Assembly (NCBI RefSeq): GCF_001429395.1
Contig: NZ_LMJT01000041.1
Location: forward strand, 363,230 to 427,229
Direction of reading: 5' to 3'
DNA length: 64,000 nt
Source of the DNA: Allobosea sp. Root381
GTDB taxonomy: Bacteria > Pseudomonadota > Alphaproteobacteria > Rhizobiales > Beijerinckiaceae
Shown: piece by piece, positions 1-11,902 of the stretch
Layout of the letters: the number at the start of each line of letters is the position of its first letter
Position numbering within the stretch: the stretch's first letter is position 1
Made by a program: the position numbers and the translations under genes
Notes under the pieces: model-generated
The model's database searches: none
The model's input: the letters and a program-made list of their open reading frames with translations, nothing else
What the model was told of the DNA's origin: nothing

Positions 1-3520
<3,520 letters not shown>

Positions 3521-3556
3521 CGTCACGCTTTCACCAATTTGATGCTCAGTCATTGC

Positions 3557-3645
3557 CGTCATTGCGAGGAGCGAAGCGACGAAGCAATCCAGGGCCGCGG
3601 AACGCTACGTCTTCCTGGATTGCTTCGCTTTCGCTCGCAATGACG
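3557..3645. repeat. Palindromic intergenic repeat (REP-like), copy 1
   Basis: Imperfect inverted repeat bounded by CGTCATTGCGAG and CTCGCAATGACG, with inner arms GAAGCAATCCAGG / CCTGGATTGCTTC. It fills nearly the whole gap between metF and metH. It could form a long hairpin in the transcript. The same element recurs at 58975-59062. Confidence 0.85.
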
Positions 3646-3648
3646 AAT

Positions 3649-4560
3649 TCACTCCGCCGCAGCCGCCTGCGCCGCCGCTGCTTCAGGCTTGACCCCGACC
3701 AGATGGCAGATCGCATAGACCAGATCGGCCTTGTTCATCGTATAGAAATGCAGATCGGTCGCGCCGCGGTCGATCAGGTCGAGAGCCTGCTCGGCACAGA
3801 CGGCGGCAGCCACCAGCCGCCGCGTCGCGGCATCGTCCTCCAGACCCTCGAAGCGGTCTGCCAGCCATTGCGGCACGCTCGCCCCGGTCTTGCGGGCAAA
3901 ATTCGCGGTCTGCCTGAAGTTCTGCACCGGCACGATACCCGGCAGGATCGGAATATTGATGCCCTTTGCCCGGACGCGGTCGAGATAGCGGAAATAGACG
4001 TCGTTATCGAAGAAGAACTGGGTGATCGCGCGGGTCGCGCCGGCATCGACCTTCTTCTTCAGCGCGTCGATGTCGGCGTCGAGCGAGGCGGCCTCCGGAT
4101 GCTTCTCCGGATAGGCCGAAACCGTGACCTCGAAATCGCCGATGCGCTTGAGGCCGGCGACGAGGTCAGAGGTCTGGTGATAGCCCTGCGGATGCGGCTC
4201 GTAGGCAGTGCCGAGACCGCCCGCAGGATCGCCGCGCAGCGCCACGACATGGCGCACCCCCGCCTCCCAATAGGCGCGGATGACCTCGTCCACCTCGGCG
4301 CAGGAGGCGGAGACGCAGGTCAGATGCGCGGCCGGCTTCAGGCCGGTCTCCTCGACCATGCGCTTGACGGTGGCGTGAGTGCGCTCGCGCGTCGACCCAC
4401 CGGCGCCATAGGTCACCGAAACGAAGGAGGGGCCGAGCGGCTCGAGCCGGCGCACGCTCTCCCAGAGCGCGACCTCCATCTCCTCCGTCTTGGGCGGGAA
4501 GAACTCGAAGGACACTTTCGGGCGGCAGGAGCCGTGCCGGCTGGGGCGAAACGCGTTCAT
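3649..4560 (-). CDS. metF: Methylenetetrahydrofolate reductase
   Basis: Reduces 5,10-methylene-THF to 5-methyl-THF with FAD, giving the methyl donor for MetH. At 303 aa it has the usual bacterial MetF length. Family landmarks are VSFEFFPPKTEEME near residues 16-29, the loop VTYGAGGSTRERT, LRGDPAGG, and ITQFFFDNDVYFRY. The C-terminal tail is alanine-rich and probably disordered. The ATG shares one base with the stop of the upstream regulator (TGATG), so the two are very likely translationally coupled. Its product feeds metH directly downstream. Confidence 0.97.
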   Translation of the reverse strand: MNAFRPSRHGSCRPKVSFEFFPPKTEEMEVALWESVRRLEPLGPSFVSVTYGAGGSTRERTHATVKRMVEETGLKPAAHLTCVSASCAEVDEVIRAYWEAGVRHVVALRGDPAGGLGTAYEPHPQGYHQTSDLVAGLKRIGDFEVTVSAYPEKHPEAASLDADIDALKKKVDAGATRAITQFFFDNDVYFRYLDRVRAKGINIPILPGIVPVQNFRQTANFARKTGASVPQWLADRFEGLEDDAATRRLVAAAVCAEQALDLIDRGATDLHFYTMNKADLVYAICHLVGVKPEAAAAQAAAAE

Positions 4561-5588
4561 CAGGCTACCTCTAGATTAGTCTGCCGCACGGGCGGGTCGG
4601 ACTGGACGCGTCGGTCCGCGCCCCGCCACAGCATGACCGGAAGCTGTCCGGAACGGCCGCCGGCAAGCGTGATTTCCTCGGACAGGTCGCAGGCAAGACC
4701 GACCTCGGCGAACCAGCCGGCGATCTGCGCCCGCGAGAAGCCGAGCCGGCGATGGGCATGCTCGGTGCGCAGGAATTCCATTTCATGCGGCGCGAAATCG
4801 ACCACGATCAGCCGCCCGCCCGGAGCCAGCATCGCAGCCGCCTCCCGCACCGCCCGCCCCGGATCGTCGAGGAAATGCAGCACCTGATGGATGATGACGA
4901 CGTCGAAGGCGCCGCGCGGGAAGGGCAGCGCGTAGATGTCGCCCTGGCGCAGCTCGACGCGGGAAAGCCCCGCCTTCTCCAGATTCGCGCGCGCCACGGC
5001 CAGCATGGCGTGGTTGGCGTCGACGCCGATGGCGCGACCGAATTTCGGCGCGATGCGCTCCAGCATCCGCCCGGTCCCGGTGCCGAGATCGAGCAGGCCG
5101 CCCGGTGTGCCGTTGCCGACGGCGGCTTCCACGGCCGCTTCCACCGCCTCGTCCGGCACATGCAGCGAGCGCAGCCGATCCCAATCGCGCGCGACGCTGG
5201 CGAAATAGCTCTGCGCCACCTCGGCCCGCGCCCCGCGCACCGCCGCGAGCCGCTCGCGATCGGCTGCGAGCACCGGGTCGGAACGGTCGAGCCAGGCGGC
5301 CAGCGAGGCGGCGAAGGCGCCGCCCGGCCCGGTCTCGTCGAGGCGGAAGAAGGCCCAGGCGCCCTCGCGCGAGCGCCGCACCAGCCCGGCCTCGGCCAGA
5401 AGCTTGAGATGGCGGGAGATGCGCGGCTGGGACTGACCGAGGATGTCGGTCAGGTCCGACACCGACAATTCGCCTTCGGACAGCAGCGCCAGGATGCGCA
5501 GCCGCGTCTCCTCGCCCGCGGCCCGCAGGCCGGCAAGCAGAACATCCGAGGAGAGCGTGGTCGGCTGGCGCAAGTGCCCGAACTCCAT
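4560..5588 (-). CDS. ArsR-family regulator fused to a SAM-methyltransferase-like domain (SahR-like)
   Basis: This 342-aa protein has an N-terminal winged helix of ArsR/SmtB type (about residues 15-95, with LGQSQPRISRHLKLL as recognition segment). A class I methyltransferase fold follows, with motif I LDLGTGTGRMLE and motif GVDANHAML, about residues 150-290. This architecture matches SahR, the S-adenosylhomocysteine-responsive repressor of methionine-cycle genes in Proteobacteria. The metF neighbour and the palindrome at 5603-5624 fit that role and suggest autoregulation. No cysteine metal site typical of ArsR/SmtB metal sensors is evident. Whether the C-terminal domain methylates anything or only senses SAH is not visible here. 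Confidence 0.85.
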   Translation of the reverse strand: MEFGHLRQPTTLSSDVLLAGLRAAGEETRLRILALLSEGELSVSDLTDILGQSQPRISRHLKLLAEAGLVRRSREGAWAFFRLDETGPGGAFAASLAAWLDRSDPVLAADRERLAAVRGARAEVAQSYFASVARDWDRLRSLHVPDEAVEAAVEAAVGNGTPGGLLDLGTGTGRMLERIAPKFGRAIGVDANHAMLAVARANLEKAGLSRVELRQGDIYALPFPRGAFDVVIIHQVLHFLDDPGRAVREAAAMLAPGGRLIVVDFAPHEMEFLRTEHAHRRLGFSRAQIAGWFAEVGLACDLSEEITLAGGRSGQLPVMLWRGADRRVQSDPPVRQTNLEVA

Positions 5589-5602
5589 TCGTCAGGAAAA
5601 AA

Positions 5603-5624
5603 GATATAAAGATATCTTTATGTC
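5603..5624. promoter_or_regulatory. Putative SahR operator
   Basis: The 16 bases at 5606-5621 form a perfect palindrome, ATAAAGAT-ATCTTTAT, extended by two more pairs around a mismatch to 22 bp. It sits 18 bp upstream of the ATG of the ArsR-methyltransferase gene. That position suits a repressor site controlling the sahR-metF-metH operon. Confidence 0.7.
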
Positions 5625-5701
5625 AGACACGGATGCGACGCAAGCTCTATCTCGGCTGGTGGACCGTATCGGCTCCCGCTTCGACGCGCTCGAAAACGCC
5701 G

Positions 5702-7141
5702 TTAGGGACCACTCTCCACTCCGCCGCCACGCGACGGGGCTGCCTCCATGGCGCGCGCCAGAGCCCGGAACAGCCGAGGGTCGCCCGACTGCGCCACGTT
5801 GAAGCGGAGGAACCGGCTCGCGCTCTGCGACAGGCTGTAGACGTTGCCCGGCGCCAGCACGATGCCTTCCGCCAGCAATTGCCGGGCGATGGGGGCGGAA
5901 TCCATCCCCTCCGGCAGGGCGCACCACAGGAACATGCCGGCGCGCGGCTCTATCCAGGGCATGATGCCGAGCGCCTTCAGCCGCGACGCGGTCTCGCCCA
6001 TGGCGGCTGCGAGCCTAGCGCGCAGACCGTCCATGTATTTGCGATAACTGCCATCCCTGAGACAGGTCAGGACGAGTTCGGCCGCGAGCCGCCCGGTCCC
6101 GAAGGATGCGGCGATCTTCTGGTCGATCAGCGCCTCGATCCAGTCCGGCTGCGCCACGATGTAGCCGCAGCGAACGGAGGCCGAGAGGGATTTCGAGAAG
6201 CTGCCGATCTGGACCACCCGCTCAAGCCCGTCGAAGGCGGCGAGGCGTGGCGCCGGCTCCGGCTCGAAATCCGCGAAGATGTCGTCCTCGACGATGGTCA
6301 GCCCGTATTGTTCTGCGAGCTTCAGCACGCGATGGGCGACGACCGGCGAGAGCGTCGCGCCCGTCGGGTTGTGGAGGGCGGAATTCGTGACGTAGAGCCG
6401 CGGGCGCTGCTCGGCCAGTACCTGCTCGAACACGCCCGTATCCGGCCCCTGAGGCGTGTAGGGCACCCCGACAATGCGCACCCGATGCGCCCTGAGCAGG
6501 GCGTGGAAGTTGAAATAGCAGGGATCGTCGACGAGCACGGTGTCGCCCGGCTCGACCAGGAAGCGGCAGACGAGATCCAGCGCCTGCGTGCCGGACTCCG
6601 CCAGCATGATCCGGTCCGGCCCCGCCTCGATGCCATGCACCGCCAGGCGGCGGCCGAGAACCTGGCGCAGCGGCAGCAGGCCGAGCGGCGTGCCGTAGTC
6701 ACCCAGCGTCTCCGCCGGCGCACGCGCGAGCGTCCGCAGCGCCCGCCTCAGGCTGTCCTGCGGCAGCCATTCCGGCGGCAGCCAGCCGCAACCCGGCTTG
6801 AGCACGCCCTCGCCGGCATCGAGCGACTGGCGCGAGACCCAGAACGGATCGACCGCACGCTCGAGCTTCGGCCCGAGATCGGCCAGCGAGAACGGCGGCG
6901 CATGGCCAGCGACGTAGAAGCCGGAACCCCGTCGCGCCAGGATCACGCCCTCCGCAGCGAGACGGTCATAGGCTTCCACCACGGTGGATTTCGACACCGC
7001 CATCGTCTCGGCAAAGCTGCGGATCGAAGGCAGCTTGGCGCCGGAAGCCAGCGTGCGCCCAGCGATGCGGGCCCGGATCGCGGCCATGACGCGATCGACG
7101 CGCGTGCCACCCAGCCGTTCAGATCCGTCGCCTCGCAACAT
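5702..7141 (-). CDS. MocR-type GntR regulator with aminotransferase-like domain
   Basis: Transcriptional regulator of the MocR/PdxR type: GntR winged helix (about residues 14-80, with LPSIRSFAETMAVSKSTV) followed by a fold-type I aminotransferase domain. The PLP lysine is K317 in IGSFSKSLSASV, and the NPTGAT motif is present. I place the start at 7141 (MLRGDGSERL, 479 aa) because CTCGGAGG lies 8 nt upstream. The ATG at 7174 lies inside the operator-like repeats, and longer frames run into the divergent gene. It is divergent from an EamA exporter, a common pairing in which the MocR protein controls an amino-acid or metabolite exporter. The effector is unknown. Confidence 0.9.
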   Translation of the reverse strand: MLRGDGSERLGGTRVDRVMAAIRARIAGRTLASGAKLPSIRSFAETMAVSKSTVVEAYDRLAAEGVILARRGSGFYVAGHAPPFSLADLGPKLERAVDPFWVSRQSLDAGEGVLKPGCGWLPPEWLPQDSLRRALRTLARAPAETLGDYGTPLGLLPLRQVLGRRLAVHGIEAGPDRIMLAESGTQALDLVCRFLVEPGDTVLVDDPCYFNFHALLRAHRVRIVGVPYTPQGPDTGVFEQVLAEQRPRLYVTNSALHNPTGATLSPVVAHRVLKLAEQYGLTIVEDDIFADFEPEPAPRLAAFDGLERVVQIGSFSKSLSASVRCGYIVAQPDWIEALIDQKIAASFGTGRLAAELVLTCLRDGSYRKYMDGLRARLAAAMGETASRLKALGIMPWIEPRAGMFLWCALPEGMDSAPIARQLLAEGIVLAPGNVYSLSQSASRFLRFNVAQSGDPRLFRALARAMEAAPSRGGGVESGP

Positions 7142-7161
7142 CCGTACTGCCTCCGAGAGCA

Positions 7162-7192
7162 GGACAGTTTGCATCAACTGTCCTGAACTGTC
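7162..7192. promoter_or_regulatory. Repeat-type operator between MocR gene and EamA exporter gene
   Basis: A perfect inverted repeat GGACAGTT - 6 nt - AACTGTCC is followed after two bases by a third half-site AACTGTC. Three spaced half-sites in the divergent promoter region are typical of MocR-regulator binding regions. It lies 20-50 bp upstream of the chosen MocR start and about 50 bp upstream of the exporter start. Confidence 0.6.
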
Positions 7193-7241
7193 TCTGGCAA
7201 AGTCGCCGACGCGGCGCGATGCAGGCACGATCTGTTCCGGA

Positions 7242-8126
7242 ATGGTGGACGCGATGGCGAGCGGCTGGCTCAACGGCTTCCTCGGCGTGCTGATCTTCGC
7301 CGGCTCGCTTCCCGCAACCCGGGTGGCGGTCGCCGATTTCGACCCGCTTTTCCTGACACTGGCGCGCGCCGCGATCGCCGGCATCGTCGCGCTGGCGCTG
7401 CTGGTCGCTTTCCACGAGAAGCGCCCGGAACGGCGCGATATTCTCCCGCTCGTGGTTGTCGCGCTCTGCGTCGTCATTGGCTTCCCGCTGCTGACGGCGC
7501 TGGCCCTGCAGCATGTCACGACCGCGCATTCGATCGTCTTCGTCGGCCTGCTGCCACTAGCGACTGCGAGCTTCGGCGTCCTGCGCGGCGGCGAGCGGCC
7601 ACGGCCGGCCTTCTGGATCTTCTCCTGCATCGGCAGCGCGCTGGTCGCGGGCTTTGCCACCTCGCAAGGCTTCGCGGCCTCCCCGACCGGCGACCTGCTG
7701 ATGCTCGCGGCCATCGTCGCCTGCGGGCTCGGCTATGCCGAAGGCGCCGCGCTGTCGCGCCGGCTCGGCGGCTGGCAGGTGATCTGCTGGGCGCTGCTGC
7801 TGTCGCTGCCGGTCACAGCCGGCCTCGCCTTGGCGACGATGCCGGCCTCCTTCGCCGAGACGAGCCGGCCGGCCTGGCTCGGCCTCGCCTATGTCTCGCT
7901 GTTCAGCATGCTGATCGGCTTCGTCTTCTGGTATCGCGGGCTGGCCCAGGGCGGCATCGCAGCCGTCGGGCAGTTGCAGCTGCTGCAGCCCTTCTTCGGA
8001 CTCGGCCTGGCGGCGCTCCTGCTCGGCGAGACGGTGAGCTGGCAGATGCTGGCCGTCTCGGCGGCCGTCGCGAGCTGCGTCGCCGGCGCCAAGCACTTCG
8101 CCGATGCCAGGCGCTATGCGCGATAG
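7242..8126 (+). CDS. EamA-family (DMT) transporter
   Basis: Integral membrane protein of 294 aa with about ten hydrophobic segments in two EamA repeats, as in drug/metabolite transporters of the RhtA/YdcZ type. The second repeat ends in the typical LQPFFGLGLAALLLGE. It probably exports an amino acid or related metabolite across the inner membrane. The start at 7242 (MVDAMASGW) is chosen because the first membrane segment follows at once; 7254 is an alternative. Longer upstream frames cross the MocR operator. It is probably controlled by the divergent MocR regulator. Confidence 0.88.
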   Translation: MVDAMASGWLNGFLGVLIFAGSLPATRVAVADFDPLFLTLARAAIAGIVALALLVAFHEKRPERRDILPLVVVALCVVIGFPLLTALALQHVTTAHSIVFVGLLPLATASFGVLRGGERPRPAFWIFSCIGSALVAGFATSQGFAASPTGDLLMLAAIVACGLGYAEGAALSRRLGGWQVICWALLLSLPVTAGLALATMPASFAETSRPAWLGLAYVSLFSMLIGFVFWYRGLAQGGIAAVGQLQLLQPFFGLGLAALLLGETVSWQMLAVSAAVASCVAGAKHFADARRYAR

Positions 8127-8148
8127 AGCCATAGCGACGGAAACACGG

Positions 8149-8226
8149 CGTCATCCCGGACAAGCTGCGGAGCAGCGCTGATCCGCGATCCATCGGAGAA
8201 CGCTGAGAGACCGCTTCGGATGACGA
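8149..8226. repeat. Palindromic intergenic repeat, copy 2 (degenerate)
   Basis: Bounded by CGTCATCCCGG and CGGATGACG, with poorly paired inner sequence (GCGGAGCAGCGC / CGCTGAGAGACCGCTTC). It begins 22 bp after the exporter stop. The rest of the 8127-8454 gap shows only a short, poorly supported plus-strand frame (8249-8443) that I do not accept as a gene. Confidence 0.55.
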
Positions 8227-8454
8227 CGCGTTTCCAGGAAAACACGCCATGCCCACGGTTCAGCCAAAGTACACCCAAAGCACACCGTGCCGCCGATGTG
8301 GCCGAGCGGCGGCATCAGCAACGATCGACCCGCCGCAGCAGCTCCAAAGAGGCCGCTGGGCGCGACAAATCCCATTCAGCGGGCAGCGCCTGAGCGCGCC
8401 CGCTGTCGCGGCGGCCGGGGCAGGCACACCGCGACGGTTATGAAGTAGCCGAGC

Positions 8455-8658
8455 TCACATCACCTGGAGCGAGCCCGCCGCAGTCTTGCCGCGCTCGGTC
8501 TTGAGCTCGAACGAGATCTGCTGGCCTTCTGTCAGCGTCATCAGACCCGCTTCCTTTACGGCAGTGATGTGGACGAACACATCCTTGCCGCCGTCGGCGG
8601 GCTGAATGAAACCAAAGCCCTTCTCGGTATTGAACCACTTGACGGTGCCGGTCGCCAT
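8455..8658 (-). CDS. Cold-shock-domain protein, CspA family
   Basis: A 67-aa single-stranded nucleic-acid-binding protein made of one cold-shock domain. Both RNA-binding motifs are intact: RNP-1 as KGFGFI near residues 13-18 and RNP-2 as VFVHI near 27-31, after the typical MATGTVKWFN start. It acts as an RNA chaperone or antiterminator in the cytoplasm. It stands alone between a repeat-bearing gap and the beta-glucosidase gene. The 135 bp upstream presumably hold its promoter and leader. Whether it is cold-induced or constitutive cannot be told from sequence. Confidence 0.95.
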   Translation of the reverse strand: MATGTVKWFNTEKGFGFIQPADGGKDVFVHITAVKEAGLMTLTEGQQISFELKTERGKTAAGSLQVM

Positions 8659-8793
8659 CGCCGCATCCTTTAGAAGTCAACGCATCTTCGCGACCGCCTG
8701 TTTACAAGCGACAGTCGGTCGCGCCTTCGAAGGATTGACAGAATTTTTTAGCTTGTCGAGGCCAAAGGAGGAGTAGGCGACCTAGCCTTATGA

Positions 8794-11028
8794 TCAAGAC
8801 TTGACCAGCAGCAGTTTCGCCGAAACCGACGACTGTGAAGACCCCCCGAGATATATCTCGACTTCGCCGGGATCGACGATATAGCGGCCCTCTTCATCAT
8901 GTGCGCCAAGCCGCGACGCCTCCAGCCGGAAGCGCACGGCGCGAGTCTCGCCGGCACGCAGCGAAACCTTGTCGAAGCCCTTGAGTTCCCTCATCGGGCG
9001 TGAGCGGCTGGCGACCGGCTGGCGGATATAGAGCTGCACCACCTCCTGCCCGTCACGGGAGCCGGCATTGGTCACGTCCACGGAAACCTCGACCACGCCG
9101 TCAAGCGGCACTTTCGGCTTGGAGACCTGCGCATTGGTATAGGTGAAGCTGGTATAGGAAAGACCGTGGCCGAAGGCGTAGAGCGGCTCGTTGGCCTCGT
9201 CCATGAAGATCGACTCGTAGCGCTGGCGGATCTTCTGCGGCCGCCCCGTCGGGAGGTGGTCGTAATAGACCGGGATCTGGCCGACCGAGCGCGGGAAGCT
9301 CATCGGCACCCGGCCCGACGGATTGACCTTGCCGGTCAGGATGTCGGCGATCGCCGTGCGCCCCTCGGTGCCGCCATGGAAGGTCTGCAGGATCGCCGCG
9401 ACATGGGCGTCGGCCCAGCTGAGCACGAGGGGGCGCCCCGTCGCCAGCACCAGCACCACCGGCTTGCCCGTCGCGACGAGCGCCTCCAGCAATTCCTGCT
9501 GCACGCCCGGCAGGTCGAGCCTGGTGCGCGAGGCGCCCTCGCCCATGAACTCGCAATCCTCGCCCAGCATGGCCACGACCAGATCGCTCGCCGCCGCCGC
9601 GCGGATTGCGGCCTCCTTGTCGGCGAATTCAAGGCCGCAATTCTTCTTGAAGGCCGGCTCGTAGGTGACGGCGACATCCTTGGGCAGCCGCTCGCGCAGC
9701 GCGTCCGGCAAGGGGGTGATGACGCGCCGGCCGAGCCCCGCGGGATCGGTCCAGACGCGCTCGTCCTCCGGCACCGCCATGGCGCCGATCACGGCGACCG
9801 ACTTCACCGTGTCGCGGATCGGCAAAGTCTCGTTGGCGTTCTTGAGCAGGATCGCGCCTTCCTGCGCCGCCTGAAGCGCGACCTTGCGGGCCTCTTCGGT
9901 CTGCATCAGCTTGGGCGCAGCGGCGGGGTCGACGTCGGGCTTGTCGAACAGGCCGAGATGAAACTTCACCCGCAGCACGCGCCGTACGGCCTCGTCGAGC
10001 GCCTTCACCGGCACGTGGCCGGCCTTGACCTCGCCGGCGAGATGCTTGTGGTAGACGTCGCCCATCATGTCCATGTCGATGCCGGCGAGCAGCGCCTTGC
10101 GCGCGGCTTCCGCGTCGTCCTTGGCGATGCCGTGCAGGCGCAGCTCCGTGATCGAGCCGAAATCGGAGGTGACGAAGCCCTTGAACCCCCATTTGCCGCG
10201 CAACAGGTCCGTCAGCATGCCGCGATGCGCAGTCGTCGGCACGCCGTTCAGCGCATTGAAGGCGGCCATTGCGGTCATAGACCCCGCATCGAACGACGCC
10301 TTGAACGGCGGCAGGAACAGGTCGAAGAGCTGGCTCGTCGGAATCCAGGTCGAGTTGTAGTCGCGGCCGGCTTCGGCCGCGCCATAGCCGACGAAGTGCT
10401 TGACCGAGGCTGCGACCCCGCCGCGCTGATAGCCGCCCGTGCGGGCCGCCGCGACCACCGAGCCGAGGAAGGCATCCTCGCCCGCGCCTTCCAGCACCCG
10501 GCCCCAGCGCGGGTCGCGCGAGATGTCGACCATCGGCGCAAAGGTCCAGTTGATGCCGGCCGCCGCCGCCTCGCGCCCGGTCCAGTAGGCCGCCTGCTCG
10601 ATCAGCGCCGGATTCCAGCTCGAGGCCTGGCCGAGCGGCAGCGGGAAATAGGTCGAGAAGCCATGGACGGCGTCTAGCCCGATGATCAGCGGGATCTTCA
10701 GCCGGCTCTCGCGGACGGCCTTCTGGACCTCGAGAACCTCGGCCGGGACGACGAAGTTCATCACGCCGCCCATGCGGCCAGCCCTGACCTGGTTGACGTC
10801 GAAGCCTTCGCCGCGCCCCGAAAGATGCAGCTGGCCGACCTTCTCCTCCAGCGTCATGCGCTTGAGCAGCGCGTCGATGCGGCGCTCGATCTCGGTCGCC
10901 TCGCGGCCGGTCTTCCAGCCGACCGCCTGCTGGGCCGAGGCCGGCGCCTGCTCGGCTCGCGCCGACGGGGACAGGGCCGCAATGGCGAGGCAGCAGGCGA
11001 AGAGCGGGGCGGCGAGCCGCAGGATCAT
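8794..11028 (-). CDS. bglX: Periplasmic beta-glucosidase, glycoside hydrolase family 3 (BglX-like)
   Basis: Exo-acting retaining glycosidase of 744 aa. A signal peptide (hydrophobic core about residues 8-20, cleavage after ARA near 25) sends it to the periplasm. The GH3 N-terminal barrel carries the conserved KHF (210-212) and the nucleophile D289 in TSDFGS. The GH3 C-terminal sandwich follows, and the last 90 or so residues form a fibronectin-III-like domain (TNAGSRDGQEVVQLY). The acid/base glutamate is in the C-terminal domain, probably in the EDCEFMGEGASR region. The gene is monocistronic by spacing and faces away from the YitT-type gene. Its natural substrate, beta-glucoside or xyloside, is not determined. 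Confidence 0.93.
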   Translation of the reverse strand: MILRLAAPLFACCLAIAALSPSARAEQAPASAQQAVGWKTGREATEIERRIDALLKRMTLEEKVGQLHLSGRGEGFDVNQVRAGRMGGVMNFVVPAEVLEVQKAVRESRLKIPLIIGLDAVHGFSTYFPLPLGQASSWNPALIEQAAYWTGREAAAAGINWTFAPMVDISRDPRWGRVLEGAGEDAFLGSVVAAARTGGYQRGGVAASVKHFVGYGAAEAGRDYNSTWIPTSQLFDLFLPPFKASFDAGSMTAMAAFNALNGVPTTAHRGMLTDLLRGKWGFKGFVTSDFGSITELRLHGIAKDDAEAARKALLAGIDMDMMGDVYHKHLAGEVKAGHVPVKALDEAVRRVLRVKFHLGLFDKPDVDPAAAPKLMQTEEARKVALQAAQEGAILLKNANETLPIRDTVKSVAVIGAMAVPEDERVWTDPAGLGRRVITPLPDALRERLPKDVAVTYEPAFKKNCGLEFADKEAAIRAAAASDLVVAMLGEDCEFMGEGASRTRLDLPGVQQELLEALVATGKPVVLVLATGRPLVLSWADAHVAAILQTFHGGTEGRTAIADILTGKVNPSGRVPMSFPRSVGQIPVYYDHLPTGRPQKIRQRYESIFMDEANEPLYAFGHGLSYTSFTYTNAQVSKPKVPLDGVVEVSVDVTNAGSRDGQEVVQLYIRQPVASRSRPMRELKGFDKVSLRAGETRAVRFRLEASRLGAHDEEGRYIVDPGEVEIYLGGSSQSSVSAKLLLVKS

Positions 11029-11177
11029 GGAGGACAGCTTTCGACGAGGAAAGGTGAAGGCGGATGACGGATGTCGAGCGCCGCCCTACAGGAATGATCC
11101 GGCGGGCTCAACCTTGGCTGGCTCGCCGGTTGCATCGCAGGCACCGCCTGAACGCCTCCTGAATCGGACCCGCCCGC

Positions 11178-11807
11178 ATGTCGCAATCAACCGCGCCACT
11201 CGCCTCGCCGATGGAACGGCACCGGCTCTACGAGGATGCGCTGGCAATCCTCCTCGGCACGCTGATGGTCAGCGTCGGCATCGCGCTTTTCGCCGAGGCG
11301 ACGATCATGACCGGCGGGGCGGCCGGGCTGGCGCTGCTGCTTCAATATGCCACCGGGCTCGAGTTCGGCCTGCTCTTCTTCGCCGTCAACCTGCCTTTCT
11401 ACTGGCTCGCCTTCCGGCGCATGGGGCTGGCCTTCACGCTGCGAACCTTCGTCGCGGTCGGCCTGGTCTCGCTTCTGGTCCAGGCGACGCCGCTCTGGCT
11501 CGACATCGGCACGGTTCAGCCGGTCTATGCGGCACTTGCCGGCGGCGGCGCGATGGGGCTCGGCCTCCTGGTTCTGGCCCGCCACCGCACCGCGATCGGC
11601 GGCGTCAACATCCTCGCGCTCTATCTGCAGGAGAAGCGCGGCTGGCGTGCGGGCTGGGTCCAGCTCGCCATCGATGCGGCGATCTTCGCCGGCGCCTGCT
11701 TCGTCCTGCCGCTCGACAGGCTGGCAATCTCGCTGCTCGGCACGCTCGTGCTGAATGCGGTGCTCGGCATGAACCACAAGCCGGGGCGCTACAGAGGCGT
11801 ATCCTGA
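11178..11807 (+). CDS. YitT-family (DUF161) membrane protein
   Basis: This 209-aa protein has five to six hydrophobic segments and the YitT-type start of the membrane core, IMTGGAAGLALLLQY. It matches the short YitT/DUF161 family without the C-terminal DUF2179 domain. The biochemical role of the family is unknown. The lone ATG at 11178 lacks a clear Shine-Dalgarno sequence. It is divergent from bglX across 149 bp and about 95 bp upstream of the lactate-dehydrogenase-type gene; no functional link is evident. Confidence 0.85.
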   Translation: MSQSTAPLASPMERHRLYEDALAILLGTLMVSVGIALFAEATIMTGGAAGLALLLQYATGLEFGLLFFAVNLPFYWLAFRRMGLAFTLRTFVAVGLVSLLVQATPLWLDIGTVQPVYAALAGGGAMGLGLLVLARHRTAIGGVNILALYLQEKRGWRAGWVQLAIDAAIFAGACFVLPLDRLAISLLGTLVLNAVLGMNHKPGRYRGVS

Positions 11808-11902
11808 AGAGCAGCGGCCCGCGACGCCGCGTGACCTTGCGTGCCGGCACGCGGCATGCGAGTCACCCGCCCGGTTGAACACCTGCGACGAGGCTCGATA
11901 CA

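Noticed and set aside
5620..5802. Short plus-strand frame starting MSDTDATQALSRLVDRIGSRF just after the SahR palindrome
   Set aside because: The first 30 residues look protein-like, but the frame then runs through the 3' end of the MocR gene with no homology. It could be a gene remnant but is not supportable.
7174..7714. Extended N terminus of the MocR protein up to codon at 7714
   Set aside because: The extra residues are antisense to the EamA exporter and pass through the operator; a well-spaced GGAGG supports 7141.
8249..8443. Plus-strand frame of 64 codons in the gap before the cold-shock gene
   Set aside because: Low-complexity, no ribosome-binding site and no recognisable domain.
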